Source: Streptomyces pactum
GTDB taxonomy: Bacteria > Actinomycetota > Actinomycetes > Streptomycetales > Streptomycetaceae
Assembly: GCF_016031615.1 (NCBI RefSeq)
Contig: NZ_JACYXC010000001.1
Coordinates: forward strand, 5,146,001 to 5,210,000
Length of the DNA stretch: 64,000 nt
Direction: 5' to 3'
The stretch's first letter is position 1. Each line of letters opens with the position of its first letter. The position numbers were made by a program, and so were the translations under genes. Below the pieces are notes generated by a model. The model ran no database searches. It saw only the letters and a program-made list of their open reading frames with translations, and was not told where the DNA came from. Shown piece after piece: positions 45,213 through 52,746 of the stretch.

Positions 45213-45629
45213 TCAGGTGCGCCGGCGCAGGTCCTCCCGCAGCTCCTCCAGCAGGCGCCCGCCGGGCACGTGGGTGTACTTCGCCCACCCGTCGGCATCG
45301 ATGCCGGTCTGGGCCTTGAGCGCGGAGGAGGGCTTGGGGAAGGAACCGCTGCCGGGGACCTCGATCCAGCCGTCGGCGGCGACCGTGGCCTCGTGCGTGC
45401 GACCCCGCCGCGGCTCGTGGTAGCGGAGGGTGTCCCCGGGGGCGATCAGCCCGTCGTCGATGAGCTGCTTCAGCTCCCCGGCCCGCCGCAGCGGCGGCGC
45501 GGACGCCCCGGCACCCTCGTCCAGCAGCATCCGCCGCAGCACGTCGTTGGGGGTGTCCACCGGCGGCCGGCAGTGACGCCGCAGAAAGGCGAACACCTCC
45601 TCGTCCACCTCGATCATCCGCTTCCCCAC
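45213..45629 (-). CDS. RAMA-domain-like hypothetical protein
   Basis: A 138-residue protein. The N-terminus (RMIEVDEEVFAFLRRHCRP) resembles a ribbon-helix-helix/SeqA-N type segment. The C-terminal half has the RAMA-like pattern LKQLIDDGLIAPGDTL, AADGWIEVPGSGSFPKPSSA and GIDADGWAKYTHV. RAMA domains are predicted readers of modified DNA. GTG 45,629 has GGGGGAG upstream. The possible link to DNA modification is of interest next to the methyltransferase element 2 kb away, but it lies outside the att repeats. Confidence 0.65.
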   Translation of the reverse strand: MGKRMIEVDEEVFAFLRRHCRPPVDTPNDVLRRMLLDEGAGASAPPLRRAGELKQLIDDGLIAPGDTLRYHEPRRGRTHEATVAADGWIEVPGSGSFPKPSSALKAQTGIDADGWAKYTHVPGGRLLEELREDLRRRT

Positions 45630-45740
45630 GGAAGACTCCCCCTCTCCGGACGTCGGTTTCCCCCAGTGTGCAGTGCGGGGGCCGGGCCCGTGGGGCGAAT
45701 GAGGCGGCAGAGGCGCGCCGTTGCGCCCCCCGCCTCCCCG

Positions 45741-46115
45741 TCAGGCTCGCGCACGGGCCCTGCGGGCCTGGCGGAAGTCCAGATAGGACATCGCCAGGGT
45801 CAGCAGCGGCACCACGATCCACAGCAGGACGACCCGGAGCCCGCCGTCCGTCAGCGTGGCGACCAGGGCCACCACGACACCGCTGACGACGAAGCCGGCG
45901 AACTGCCGGTAGGAACGGAAGCCACCCGTCGCCGCCGCGCGCGTATCGTCGGGCCCCTCCTCCTCCGCGAGCGCGGCGCGCACCGGATGGTCGTCCCCGT
46001 CCCGCCGGGCCTGCAACCAGGCGAAGAACCAGCGACCCAACACATAGAGGGCGAGCACCCCCAGGAAGATCCACCACTCGGTGGCGTCATCGGGCAGTGA
46101 GCGAGCCAATGTCAT
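45741..46115 (-). CDS. Small membrane protein
   Basis: A 124-residue protein with three predicted membrane helices: WWIFLGVLALYVLGRWFFAW, FAGFVVSGVVVALVATL and LRVVLLWIVVPLLTLAMSYL, with an acidic cytoplasmic loop. Family not recognised. The ATG at 46,115 was chosen; a GTG at 46,121 is possible. Confidence 0.6.
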   Translation of the reverse strand: MTLARSLPDDATEWWIFLGVLALYVLGRWFFAWLQARRDGDDHPVRAALAEEEGPDDTRAAATGGFRSYRQFAGFVVSGVVVALVATLTDGGLRVVLLWIVVPLLTLAMSYLDFRQARRARARA

Positions 46116-46249
46116 GATCACCGCGTGCCCGCCGCGCGGAGGAGTAGACCGTTCCGCATACGCGCCGGCCCCGAAGCCCCCGGGGCTCCCGGGACAGGGG
46201 CGGCCCGCGGACGGCATGACGGCGAGCCGGCATGCCGTCCGCCGGACAC

Positions 46250-46300
46250 AGAAAGGGCCCCGACCGGAATGTCCACCGGTCAGGACCTCCGGTACTTCTC
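46250..46300. repeat. Degenerate copy of the tRNA-Arg 3' flank
   Basis: About 50 bases (AGAAAGGGCCCCGACCGG onwards to CTCCGGTACTTCT) align with the sequence just left of the att repeat at 47,439-47,489 at roughly three in four positions, including the terminator-like inverted repeat. It lies in the 390-base gap 46,116-46,506. It may be a relic of an earlier insertion at this tRNA. Confidence 0.5.
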
Positions 46301-46506
46301 CTGGAGCGCCGATATGCGCCTGTTCACTACGCACCGGAAATCGTCATTCATCCGCTGGGAGAAGCACCCCTGGCACGCTCCGGATCAATGGGCTGACGTG
46401 GCGACTATCTCGGCCAGTTGCCGGTCCGCCGTCGAAAGCCGGGCGCGGGCGAGCTGGTACTCCGGCTATCACGTATGCAGCGGTGCGCAAGGTGCACCGG
46501 CCACTC

Positions 46507-46970
46507 CTACTCCACCGGTCGAGGCAGGTCGGCGGCGAGCAGGCGCTCGTGAAGCTCTCCCAGAGCGGTGCGGTTGCTGTCGAACCGCAGCAACTTGCCG
46601 GACGCTGTGTAGTCCAGCCACTGGACGGCGGTGTGTTCGTCGGAGAGCTTGATCTCCACACCGGTCAGGTCTGCCGCGAAGCGTATTCGGGCACAACATA
46701 GGTTCCCGCCGGCCAGCTCTCTCGATCGGCGAAGAAGCGTGCGGGGATGCTGGCGGTGGTCTGCAGGGGGTAGAGCGTGACGGTCCGGTCGAGGCCGAGC
46801 TCTTCACGTGCCTCGCGGACAGCGGCCTGCTGAGGGCTTTCGCCCGCCTCACCGCCGCCGGCGACTGCCTGCCACACATCCATGTCACGGCGGTGGAGAA
46901 CGGCGAATTCGACCTCCTCGCCGACCCGGCGGAACGGCACGACGAGGATTTGGAATGGCGCTCGCGACAT
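46507..46970 (-). pseudogene. NUDIX hydrolase, frameshifted
   Basis: The first part (SRAPFQILVVPFRRVG, start ATG 46,970 after AAGGAG) carries the NUDIX box GGGEAGESPQQAAVREAREELG and continues to VVPEYA. The frame then stops at TGA 46,665. In another frame, from about 46,680, the protein continues as FAADLTGVEIKLSDEHTAVQ and on to the family-like end LPRPVE at 46,507. One base is missing between the two halves, at about 46,680. Restored, it is a 154-residue NUDIX pyrophosphohydrolase of the dihydroneopterin-triphosphate type. Recent decay or a sequencing error are both possible. Confidence 0.8.
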
Positions 46971-46989
46971 GTGGCTCTCCTTGGACATG

Positions 46990-47251
46990 AAGAGGGCGGC
47001 ACCCGGGTCATGGTGTGCTGATGCTCCGCTTCGCGAAGCTGCCCGCAGTTGTCCCAGATCTTCTCCACCGCGCTGACGACACCGGCCCGTTCCGGCGGGT
47101 CGTCGAGCAGCATGCCGGACCCGGCTGCTTGCCCGGACAGGACCAGCCCGGTGCAGACAGCACGGACCTGTGTACAGGGCGCGGTCCGTGAGCGCGCGTA
47201 GTCCTGGATCGCGGCGTCGGCACGGATCACGGTGTGTGCGGCGCCGTCCAC
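46990..47251 (-). pseudogene. Remnant reading frame of unknown family
   Basis: A frame upstream of the NUDIX gene encodes a plausible protein segment (VDGAAHTVIRADAAIQDYARSR, then LLDDPPERAGVVSAVEKIWDNC). The open frame extends a little beyond 47,251 without a good start codon and degrades into the NUDIX start region. I do not recognise it. It looks like the 3' part of a truncated gene, consistent with rearrangement at the element boundary. Confidence 0.35.
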
Positions 47252-47443
47252 CTGGGCGGTCCATCGGCCGTGTCGGTTGCGGTCTGTCCAGGAGAAGGGC
47301 CGTAGTGGTGGGGTGTCATGGCCGGACCGCGCTCGCCTTCACGCAGGTCCCGTGCCGTCCGGACAATACGGGGGTAGCGGCGTCCTGACCCGTGACGGAG
47401 AGCGGAACCGCTCCTCCGCCGTCGTTTCCGGGCATATAAGAAA

Positions 47444-47475
47444 GGCCCTGACCGGCATTTCTGCTGGTCAGGGCC
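47444..47475. terminator. Terminator-like hairpin, original tRNA flank
   Basis: A perfect 10-base inverted repeat GGCCCTGACC / GGTCAGGGCC with a 12-base loop, preceded by AAGAAA. Before the element inserted, it would have stood just downstream of the minus-strand tRNA-Arg gene, so it is now separated from the working gene by 15 kb. Confidence 0.75.
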
Positions 47476-47479
47476 CTCC

Positions 47480-47540
47480 GGCACTTCTTGCGAAGTGCCC
47501 CCGGCAGGATTCGAACCTGCGCACACGGCTCCGGAGGCCG
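47480..47540. repeat. attL: 61-bp direct repeat with partial tRNA-Arg
   Basis: Identical over 61 bases to 62,388-62,448. Bases 47,496-47,540 equal the 3' half of the tRNA-Arg gene (T arm, acceptor and anticodon 3' stem) on the minus strand. The preceding part is the hairpin GGCACTTC-TTGC-GAAGTGCC. The tRNA sequence breaks off at the anticodon stem, so this copy is not functional. Confidence 0.95.
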
Positions 47541-47600
47541 CTTCTGGCCTACGAAACATCGCAGGTCAGAGCGGATTTGCTGATTGGCTGATCGGGACCA

Positions 47601-47617
47601 GTCCACGGATGGTCCAC
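47601..47617. promoter_or_regulatory. Candidate integrase arm-type sites, left end
   Basis: GTCCAC-GGATG-GTCCAC: two direct hexamers five bases apart, 60 bases inside attL. The right end has the same pair with the same spacing. This fits arm-type binding sites of tyrosine integrases. Confidence 0.5.
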
Positions 47618-47705
47618 GCCAGCCAGGGCAGTGCCCGCTCTCAAGGACTGACCGGACATCGGAGCGTAGGAGCGTTGGCGGTGTTCGGAAGGGACCTTCG
47701 GTTCC

Positions 47706-48197
47706 TCAACTGCTGCGGGTGTAGTCGGTCTTGTCTTGGACCTTCTTGTAGACGCCTTCGTCTATCCAGTGGCAGTAGAGGCTTCTGCCGTTGAGAGCGA
47801 GCCGCCGACAGTGCTGGCCGCTCATGGGCCAGGCTGCCACTTCGGCTCGCGGCCTGCCTCGGGAAGCCGCCAGCTCGGCCACATACTCGAGTGCGGGTTT
47901 CAAATCGGTGGGCCGTGCGGATGGGTAGCGCAGGGGCCGTGTGACGAGCTTGACGAGTGGGTGGCTCTCCCACTGAGCGTACTGTCGCGGTGAGGCCCCG
48001 TAGGAGCCGGGCTGCTTGGTCGCGTCGAGCTGGCCGCGATAGATGCGCAGCTGATGAAGGTGGCGGTCGTAAGGGCTGTCGGCGGCGAGGTGCTGGGTGA
48101 AAGCCACGGGATCGAACTGTCCCTTGCTCCAGTCTTCCCAGCTCTGGTGGTGGAGCCGGCGTAGGTGCCGCCCCTCCACGAGTGCTCGCCCCAGCAC
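47706..48197 (-). CDS. NYN/PIN-like nuclease remnant
   Basis: A 163-residue protein that resembles the NYN (Nedd4-YacP nuclease) branch of PIN-fold RNases. It has LHQLRIYRGQ, a middle segment ending VTRPLRYP, then TDLKPALEYVAELA and a C-terminal GRSLYCHWIDE. In relatives, about 40 residues carrying KGVDVALA-type catalytic aspartates lie between RPLRYP and TDLKPAL; they are absent here. The usual N-terminal YVDGFN motif is also missing. It is therefore probably an inactive, internally deleted copy. GTG 48,197 is the only usable start. It is divergent from the defence operon. The family call is from memory of the pattern. Confidence 0.5.
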   Translation of the reverse strand: MLGRALVEGRHLRRLHHQSWEDWSKGQFDPVAFTQHLAADSPYDRHLHQLRIYRGQLDATKQPGSYGASPRQYAQWESHPLVKLVTRPLRYPSARPTDLKPALEYVAELAASRGRPRAEVAAWPMSGQHCRRLALNGRSLYCHWIDEGVYKKVQDKTDYTRSS

Positions 48198-48466
48198 CCT
48201 CTGTGCTGCACTGCATCGAACTTGCGTCTCAGTACAGTCTACGTGGCCTGTGCAGCGGGGCGAAGATCGCGGTGCAATTAGGTGGAAGCCCCGACTCTGC
48301 CCACCTGGGCGTTGTGTATTGTCAGCTAGTTGCCGAACGGAACCTCGGCCGGGGTGCGGCCACGGGGACAGCTCTCAGGCTGGCCCTGCTGGCCTGGGGC
48401 CGTAGGCGCATGCTATCTCCGCTCGCGGGACGCACGTTGGACAGTACACCCGAGGCAAGGAACGCG

Positions 48467-49798
48467 TTGACCAGCTTCACGGACGACCAGAAGGTCTACA
48501 CGACACCCCACGGTACCCAGTTGCACGGGGACTCCTTGCGGCTGCTCCAGGGCCTCGACGACGAGAGTGTGGACTTGATCGTCACGAGCCCGCCCTTCGC
48601 CCTGCAGCGGAAGAAGGCATACGGCAACGAAGATCAGGAGGCGTATGTCGACTGGCTCGCCCAATTTGGTGAGGCGGCAAAGCGCGTCCTGAAGTCAACC
48701 GGGAGCCTCGTCGTTGACATCGGCAACGCCTACCGCAAGGGCAGTCCGACTAGATCCCTCTACCCTTACCGTGTCCTGTTGAAGTTCGTCGACGAATTGG
48801 AGTACCACCTCGCGGAGGAGTTCTTCTGGTACAATCCGGCGAAGCTCCCCAGTCCTCTCGAGTGGGTGAATAAGCGCCGGATTCGGGTTAAGGACGCCGT
48901 AAACACGGTCTGGTGGCTCTCGAAGACTGAGTGGCCGCAGGCTGACGTCAATCAGGTGCTGCTTCCGTACTCGAAGAACATGGAGCGTCTCCTCAAGGAC
49001 CCTGAAAGGTACTACAAGGCGACCCTCCGCCCCAGCGAGCACTCGATCTCTAAGCACTTCGGCAACGATAACGGTGGTTCCATCCCACCGAACCTGCTGC
49101 AGGTCTCCAACACGGAGTCGAACTCGAACTACCTACGACTCTGCCGCGCGCTTGACATCAAATCGCACCCTGCCCGGTTCCCGAGCGAGCTTCCGCGATT
49201 CTTCATCGAGTTCCTGACCAAGCCCGGTGACGTCGTCGTCGACATTTTCTCGGGCTCGAACACCACGGGGATGGTCGCGGAACAACTTGGCCGAAGGTGG
49301 TACTCGTTCGAACTCAGCCGGGATTACGCAGCACTCTCCATCATGCGGTTCCTGCCGGGGATGAACCCTCAGGACGCCCAGGCCCTCTATGAGAAAGCGC
49401 GGGCAGGGGCGGTGTCCTTGCCGGAGGATGGCCAGCCGCTCGTTACCACTGCCGCGCAGTCTGCCATCGCAGAGGCGTCACTTTCCGTAAGGGTTGCGGA
49501 GGCGGTTCTGGGTGCCGCCGAGGCAGAGTTCCTGCGTGCGGGCGAGAACCTCGCGGAAGCCAAGTTCGCCGCCGAGTGGAATCCTGATGCAACCCTCGAT
49601 GCGAACGCCGAGAAGGCTGTGGCTGCTGCCGTGGAACGCGCGAAGGCATGGGTGGACGACGCTGCCGCGGCGCGCCGTGACGCGAAGCGCCAGCTCAACA
49701 ACGCGAGGAAGCTCGCGGAGCAAGCACATGCCGCGCTGACAGAGTTCGAAGCGTTCTACAAGACGAAGTTCGCGGCAGAAGACGTCCCGGCGGAGTAG
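48467..49798 (+). CDS. Site-specific DNA methyltransferase (beta-type, TSPPF)
   Basis: A 443-residue DNA methyltransferase, first gene of the defence operon. Motif IV comes first (VDLIVTSPPFALQ, near residue 40) and the SAM-binding motif I near the C-terminal side (GDVVVDIFSGSNTTGMVAE, near residue 260). That is the beta-group order of N4-cytosine and N6-adenine enzymes; TSPPF favours N4-cytosine. After the catalytic part, about 130 residues form an Ala/Glu-rich coiled coil (AAQSAIAEASLSVRVAEAVLG), unusual for the family and perhaps a partner-binding arm. The start is uncertain: TTG 48,467 has AAGGA close upstream, and ATG 48,410 is also possible. The recognition site is unknown. Confidence 0.87.
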   Translation: MTSFTDDQKVYTTPHGTQLHGDSLRLLQGLDDESVDLIVTSPPFALQRKKAYGNEDQEAYVDWLAQFGEAAKRVLKSTGSLVVDIGNAYRKGSPTRSLYPYRVLLKFVDELEYHLAEEFFWYNPAKLPSPLEWVNKRRIRVKDAVNTVWWLSKTEWPQADVNQVLLPYSKNMERLLKDPERYYKATLRPSEHSISKHFGNDNGGSIPPNLLQVSNTESNSNYLRLCRALDIKSHPARFPSELPRFFIEFLTKPGDVVVDIFSGSNTTGMVAEQLGRRWYSFELSRDYAALSIMRFLPGMNPQDAQALYEKARAGAVSLPEDGQPLVTTAAQSAIAEASLSVRVAEAVLGAAEAEFLRAGENLAEAKFAAEWNPDATLDANAEKAVAAAVERAKAWVDDAAAARRDAKRQLNNARKLAEQAHAALTEFEAFYKTKFAAEDVPAE

Positions 49799-49801
49799 GC
49801 C

Positions 49802-50404
49802 GTGACAGCGCACGCTGGGGATGACTTCACCCTGTTTCCGGAGTCGTTGGGCACACTGGTACCCATGGTGATGCGGTCGAGAGCTGGTGCGGGCACTCGC
49901 CATGCAAACCGGCTCTTCGCTGCGTCCCTCGCAGACCACTGCAGCTCTGGCGACACTCTGGAGCTTGATAAGAGGCCGTTCGACCTGCGCGCAGCAGTTC
50001 CGTTGCCTCCTCTCATGCGCGTCTACTTGTATACGATGACGACACATCCGTCGGAGCGGCAGCAGGGTGCTTACCGCATTCAGATCATCCTGCCCAACAA
50101 GGGTCGGCACTTCGACACCACCGACGACGCGTACGTCATCCTCGCTGGTTACAACCCGAGCTTGGAGGTCTTTGCCCTGTGGGACGCGGACGCCCACGAC
50201 ATTGGGAAAGGTATTCCCCACTCAAAGGGGGTCCAGATACTGGAGGACACCTTGTTAGAGGCGATGTCTCTTGGTGTGGCTCGACAGACGAGGAAGCTCC
50301 GCGGCACTGACGAATCGGAGACCGTGGTCGCGTCACGTCCGGACACCTTGCCGGAAGCGCTAGAGCTGCGTTGGCAACTGTCAATCGAGAGGCTCATCTC
50401 GTGA
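49802..50404 (+). CDS. Unknown protein in DNA-modification operon
   Basis: A 200-residue protein that starts 3 bases after the methyltransferase stop. A beta-rich core reads GAYRIQIILPNKGRHFDTTDDAYVILAGYNP, then LEVFALWDADAHDI. This recalls the methylase-associated (MAX1-like) or restriction-enzyme-linked domains seen beside methyltransferases, but no nuclease motif is certain. It could be a target-recognition or restriction subunit. Codon 152 is TTA (50,255-50,257), implying bldA dependence in Streptomyces. Its stop overlaps the helicase start (GTGA). Confidence 0.6.
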   Translation: MTAHAGDDFTLFPESLGTLVPMVMRSRAGAGTRHANRLFAASLADHCSSGDTLELDKRPFDLRAAVPLPPLMRVYLYTMTTHPSERQQGAYRIQIILPNKGRHFDTTDDAYVILAGYNPSLEVFALWDADAHDIGKGIPHSKGVQILEDTLLEAMSLGVARQTRKLRGTDESETVVASRPDTLPEALELRWQLSIERLIS

Positions 50405-52497
50405 GTGGTGATGGCTGGGGCAAGTCAGGATGGACTCCCGAACCGGAGTATGCGAGTGACAGGGAGGACATCCTCAGCGAATTTTACCTGCGTGCTCTAA
50501 GTAAGGCCGTCGCCTACGACCGGATTACGGGCTTCTTCGCCAGCAGCGCTCTGGCGCTGTACTGGGAAGCGCTGCCTGAGTTTGTGCAACGCGGCGGAAA
50601 AATCCGCATTCTCTGCTCGCCCCGGATCACCGAGAAAGACGCACAGGGAATCGAACGCGGCTATGAAGCTCGCGACGACAACTCTCTTGCTGCCGTTCTG
50701 CGGTCCGAGTTCGATGCGTTGCTTACCACCGACCAGCTCCGCAAGCCGGCGCTCGCCCTGGCCGCATTGATCTCAGAGAGACTCCTCGATATCCGCCTGG
50801 CTCGGGTCGCCAACGCCTCACTCGACGATCGGCGTATGTTTCATGACAAGGTGGGACTGTTTACTGATGCGCATGGGCAGCGCATCGGCTTCCGCGGGTC
50901 CTTGAATGAGACCCGCTTCGGTATTGCCTCGGACGGCAACGTCGAGTCGTTCGACGCGTGGACGAGCTGGACGGGCCGCAACGACAGCATCAGGGTCCAG
51001 CGATCTACCGAACGTTTCGAGAAGCTCTGGGCCGGCAAGAGCGACGGGGTTGAAGTCCTCGCCCTCCCCGCGCCCTTCCGGCACTGGCTGGAAACTCAGG
51101 CAGAAGGCGTTGACTGGCGCGAGCTTGCGGCTGAGATCACTGTGAATACGGAGCTGGACCTCGTCGTCCGTACTGCGCCAGATGGTCGCCCCCTCCGTGA
51201 GCAGCAGATCGCAGGACTCAACGAGTGGGAGCGCCACGGTAAGCGAGGGATCCTCGCCCACGCGACTGGGTCAGGTAAGACGGTCACGGGCATCACCGCG
51301 ATCGTCGGACACGAAGGGCCCGCTCTCGTGGTTGCCCCTTCGCGGTTGGTTGCGCGCCAGTGGAAGGAACAGATCGAGGACACGGGGCGCCGGGTGCATC
51401 TGTGCGGCGACGGTGAATCCGCTTGGAAGACAAGGCTTCACAACTGGCTGACACAGCCTGCCTCGGAGCGCGTGGTGGTTGCCCTTGCTCCCACGGCAGC
51501 TCAGAGGCCCTTCGTAAACCAGGCTTCGCGCGCGAAGGACCTCCTGCTCATCGGCGATGAGGTTCACCGTCTGGGGGCTGTGTCGTACCAGAAGGTTCTG
51601 GAGATTGATGCCGCAGCACGTCTAGGTCTATCGGCGACGCCAGAACGTGCGGGGGATCCGGAAGGCACCTCGGCGATTCTCGACTACTTCGGTGGGGTCA
51701 TCCACCGCTACACACTCAGGGACGCCCTGAAGGCCGGCGCTCTCTGTGACTACCTTTACTACCCACAGCTTGTCCGGCTCAGCCCGCAGGAGCAGGAACA
51801 ATGGGACGAATTGAGCAAAAAGATCGGACGGCTCGTCGCGCAGTCCCGTAACTCGCCTAGTGGTGCCACCAGCAGTCAGCGGGAGCGCATCAGGACGCTG
51901 ACGATGCAGCGAGCTCGGATCGCCAAGAAGGCTGCCGGCAAGACGCCCCTAGCTAGGTCGGTGGTGACCAAGAGCTACAAGCCTGGACAGCGTTGGCTCG
52001 TCTATTGCGACGATAAGGGTCAGATGCAGGACATTGCTGGCAGCCTTCGTTCCGCTGGGATCGACGCGTACGAGTATTATTCGGACATGCCGGGAGACAA
52101 GGTTGCAACGCTGCGGTACTTCGATGAGAACGGTGGCGTAGTCGTCTCGATCAAGTGCTTGGACGAGGGTGTTGATATCCCCAACGCGGACCATGCTTTG
52201 ATCCTGGCGTCCTCCAGGAATCCTCGAGAGTTCATCCAGCGTCGTGGGCGCGTGCTGCGCAAAGTTGAAGGGAAGAGCCTCGCCACCGTCTATGATGCGA
52301 TCCTGCAGCCCGAGACCCTTGGGGAAGCGTCGGGGATGTCACTGCTTCAGGGTGAGCTCGCCCGCGCGGGCAACTTCGCCCGAGATGCCCTAAATAGCGA
52401 TGCTCGTGACTCGCTGGAGCGGCTAGTTGTGGGACTTGGCGGCGATCTCGAGGCACTCTATGAGTTCCTCGGTTCCGGCGAGGAGGGCGACAACTAG
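50401..52497 (+). CDS. PLD-nuclease / SF2 helicase fusion protein
   Basis: A 698-residue two-part protein. Residues about 20-215 are a phospholipase-D-type nuclease domain with one HKD-like motif (RMFHDKVGLFTD, then FRGSLNET, near residue 150). From about 270 comes a superfamily 2 helicase: Walker A AHATGSGKTVTG (near 288), DEVH box IGDEVHRLG (near 384), motif III LGLSATPER, and motif VI QRRGRVLRK (near 613). PLD-helicase fusions are typical of restriction and defence systems, where they translocate on and cut DNA. The GTG start overlaps the previous stop by 4 bases. All core motifs are intact, unlike in the element's mobility genes. Confidence 0.9.
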   Translation: MSGDGWGKSGWTPEPEYASDREDILSEFYLRALSKAVAYDRITGFFASSALALYWEALPEFVQRGGKIRILCSPRITEKDAQGIERGYEARDDNSLAAVLRSEFDALLTTDQLRKPALALAALISERLLDIRLARVANASLDDRRMFHDKVGLFTDAHGQRIGFRGSLNETRFGIASDGNVESFDAWTSWTGRNDSIRVQRSTERFEKLWAGKSDGVEVLALPAPFRHWLETQAEGVDWRELAAEITVNTELDLVVRTAPDGRPLREQQIAGLNEWERHGKRGILAHATGSGKTVTGITAIVGHEGPALVVAPSRLVARQWKEQIEDTGRRVHLCGDGESAWKTRLHNWLTQPASERVVVALAPTAAQRPFVNQASRAKDLLLIGDEVHRLGAVSYQKVLEIDAAARLGLSATPERAGDPEGTSAILDYFGGVIHRYTLRDALKAGALCDYLYYPQLVRLSPQEQEQWDELSKKIGRLVAQSRNSPSGATSSQRERIRTLTMQRARIAKKAAGKTPLARSVVTKSYKPGQRWLVYCDDKGQMQDIAGSLRSAGIDAYEYYSDMPGDKVATLRYFDENGGVVVSIKCLDEGVDIPNADHALILASSRNPREFIQRRGRVLRKVEGKSLATVYDAILQPETLGEASGMSLLQGELARAGNFARDALNSDARDSLERLVVGLGGDLEALYEFLGSGEEGDN

Positions 52498-52560
52498 CCT
52501 GTGGCTTCACACACTTCGTGCGGCACTGTGAACGCAAGTACTTCTGTAGGAGTAGAGCTC

Positions 52561-52746
52561 ATGCGAGACAACCTTGCACAAGTGATCGAGTCGGTGCGTT
52601 CACGGTTCTATGACGACAGCGTCGATTCAGCGCTGGTTCAGCACATCGTAGAGATTGAGAAGCGGTACGTCGAGGATCGACCCCGCGCACAGGAGGCCGT
52701 GGCCCGCGTCATCCAGGAGCACCTGGACAGGAGCGTTGAGGTTTGA
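52561..52746 (+). CDS. DNA-modification-system small protein
   Basis: A 61-residue acidic helical protein (MRDNLAQVIESVRSRFYDDSV onward). ATG 52,561 has AGGAG eight bases upstream. Small proteins of this kind precede DndD-like ATPases in several DNA-modification loci and are annotated simply as associated small proteins. Its last four bases overlap the ATPase TTG start (TTGA), so the two are made in a fixed ratio. Confidence 0.75.
   Translation: MRDNLAQVIESVRSRFYDDSVDSALVQHIVEIEKRYVEDRPRAQEAVARVIQEHLDRSVEV

Noticed and set aside
47496..47540. A second tRNA-Arg gene
   Set aside because: Only the 3' half is present; the D arm and 5' acceptor strand are missing. It is the attL copy.
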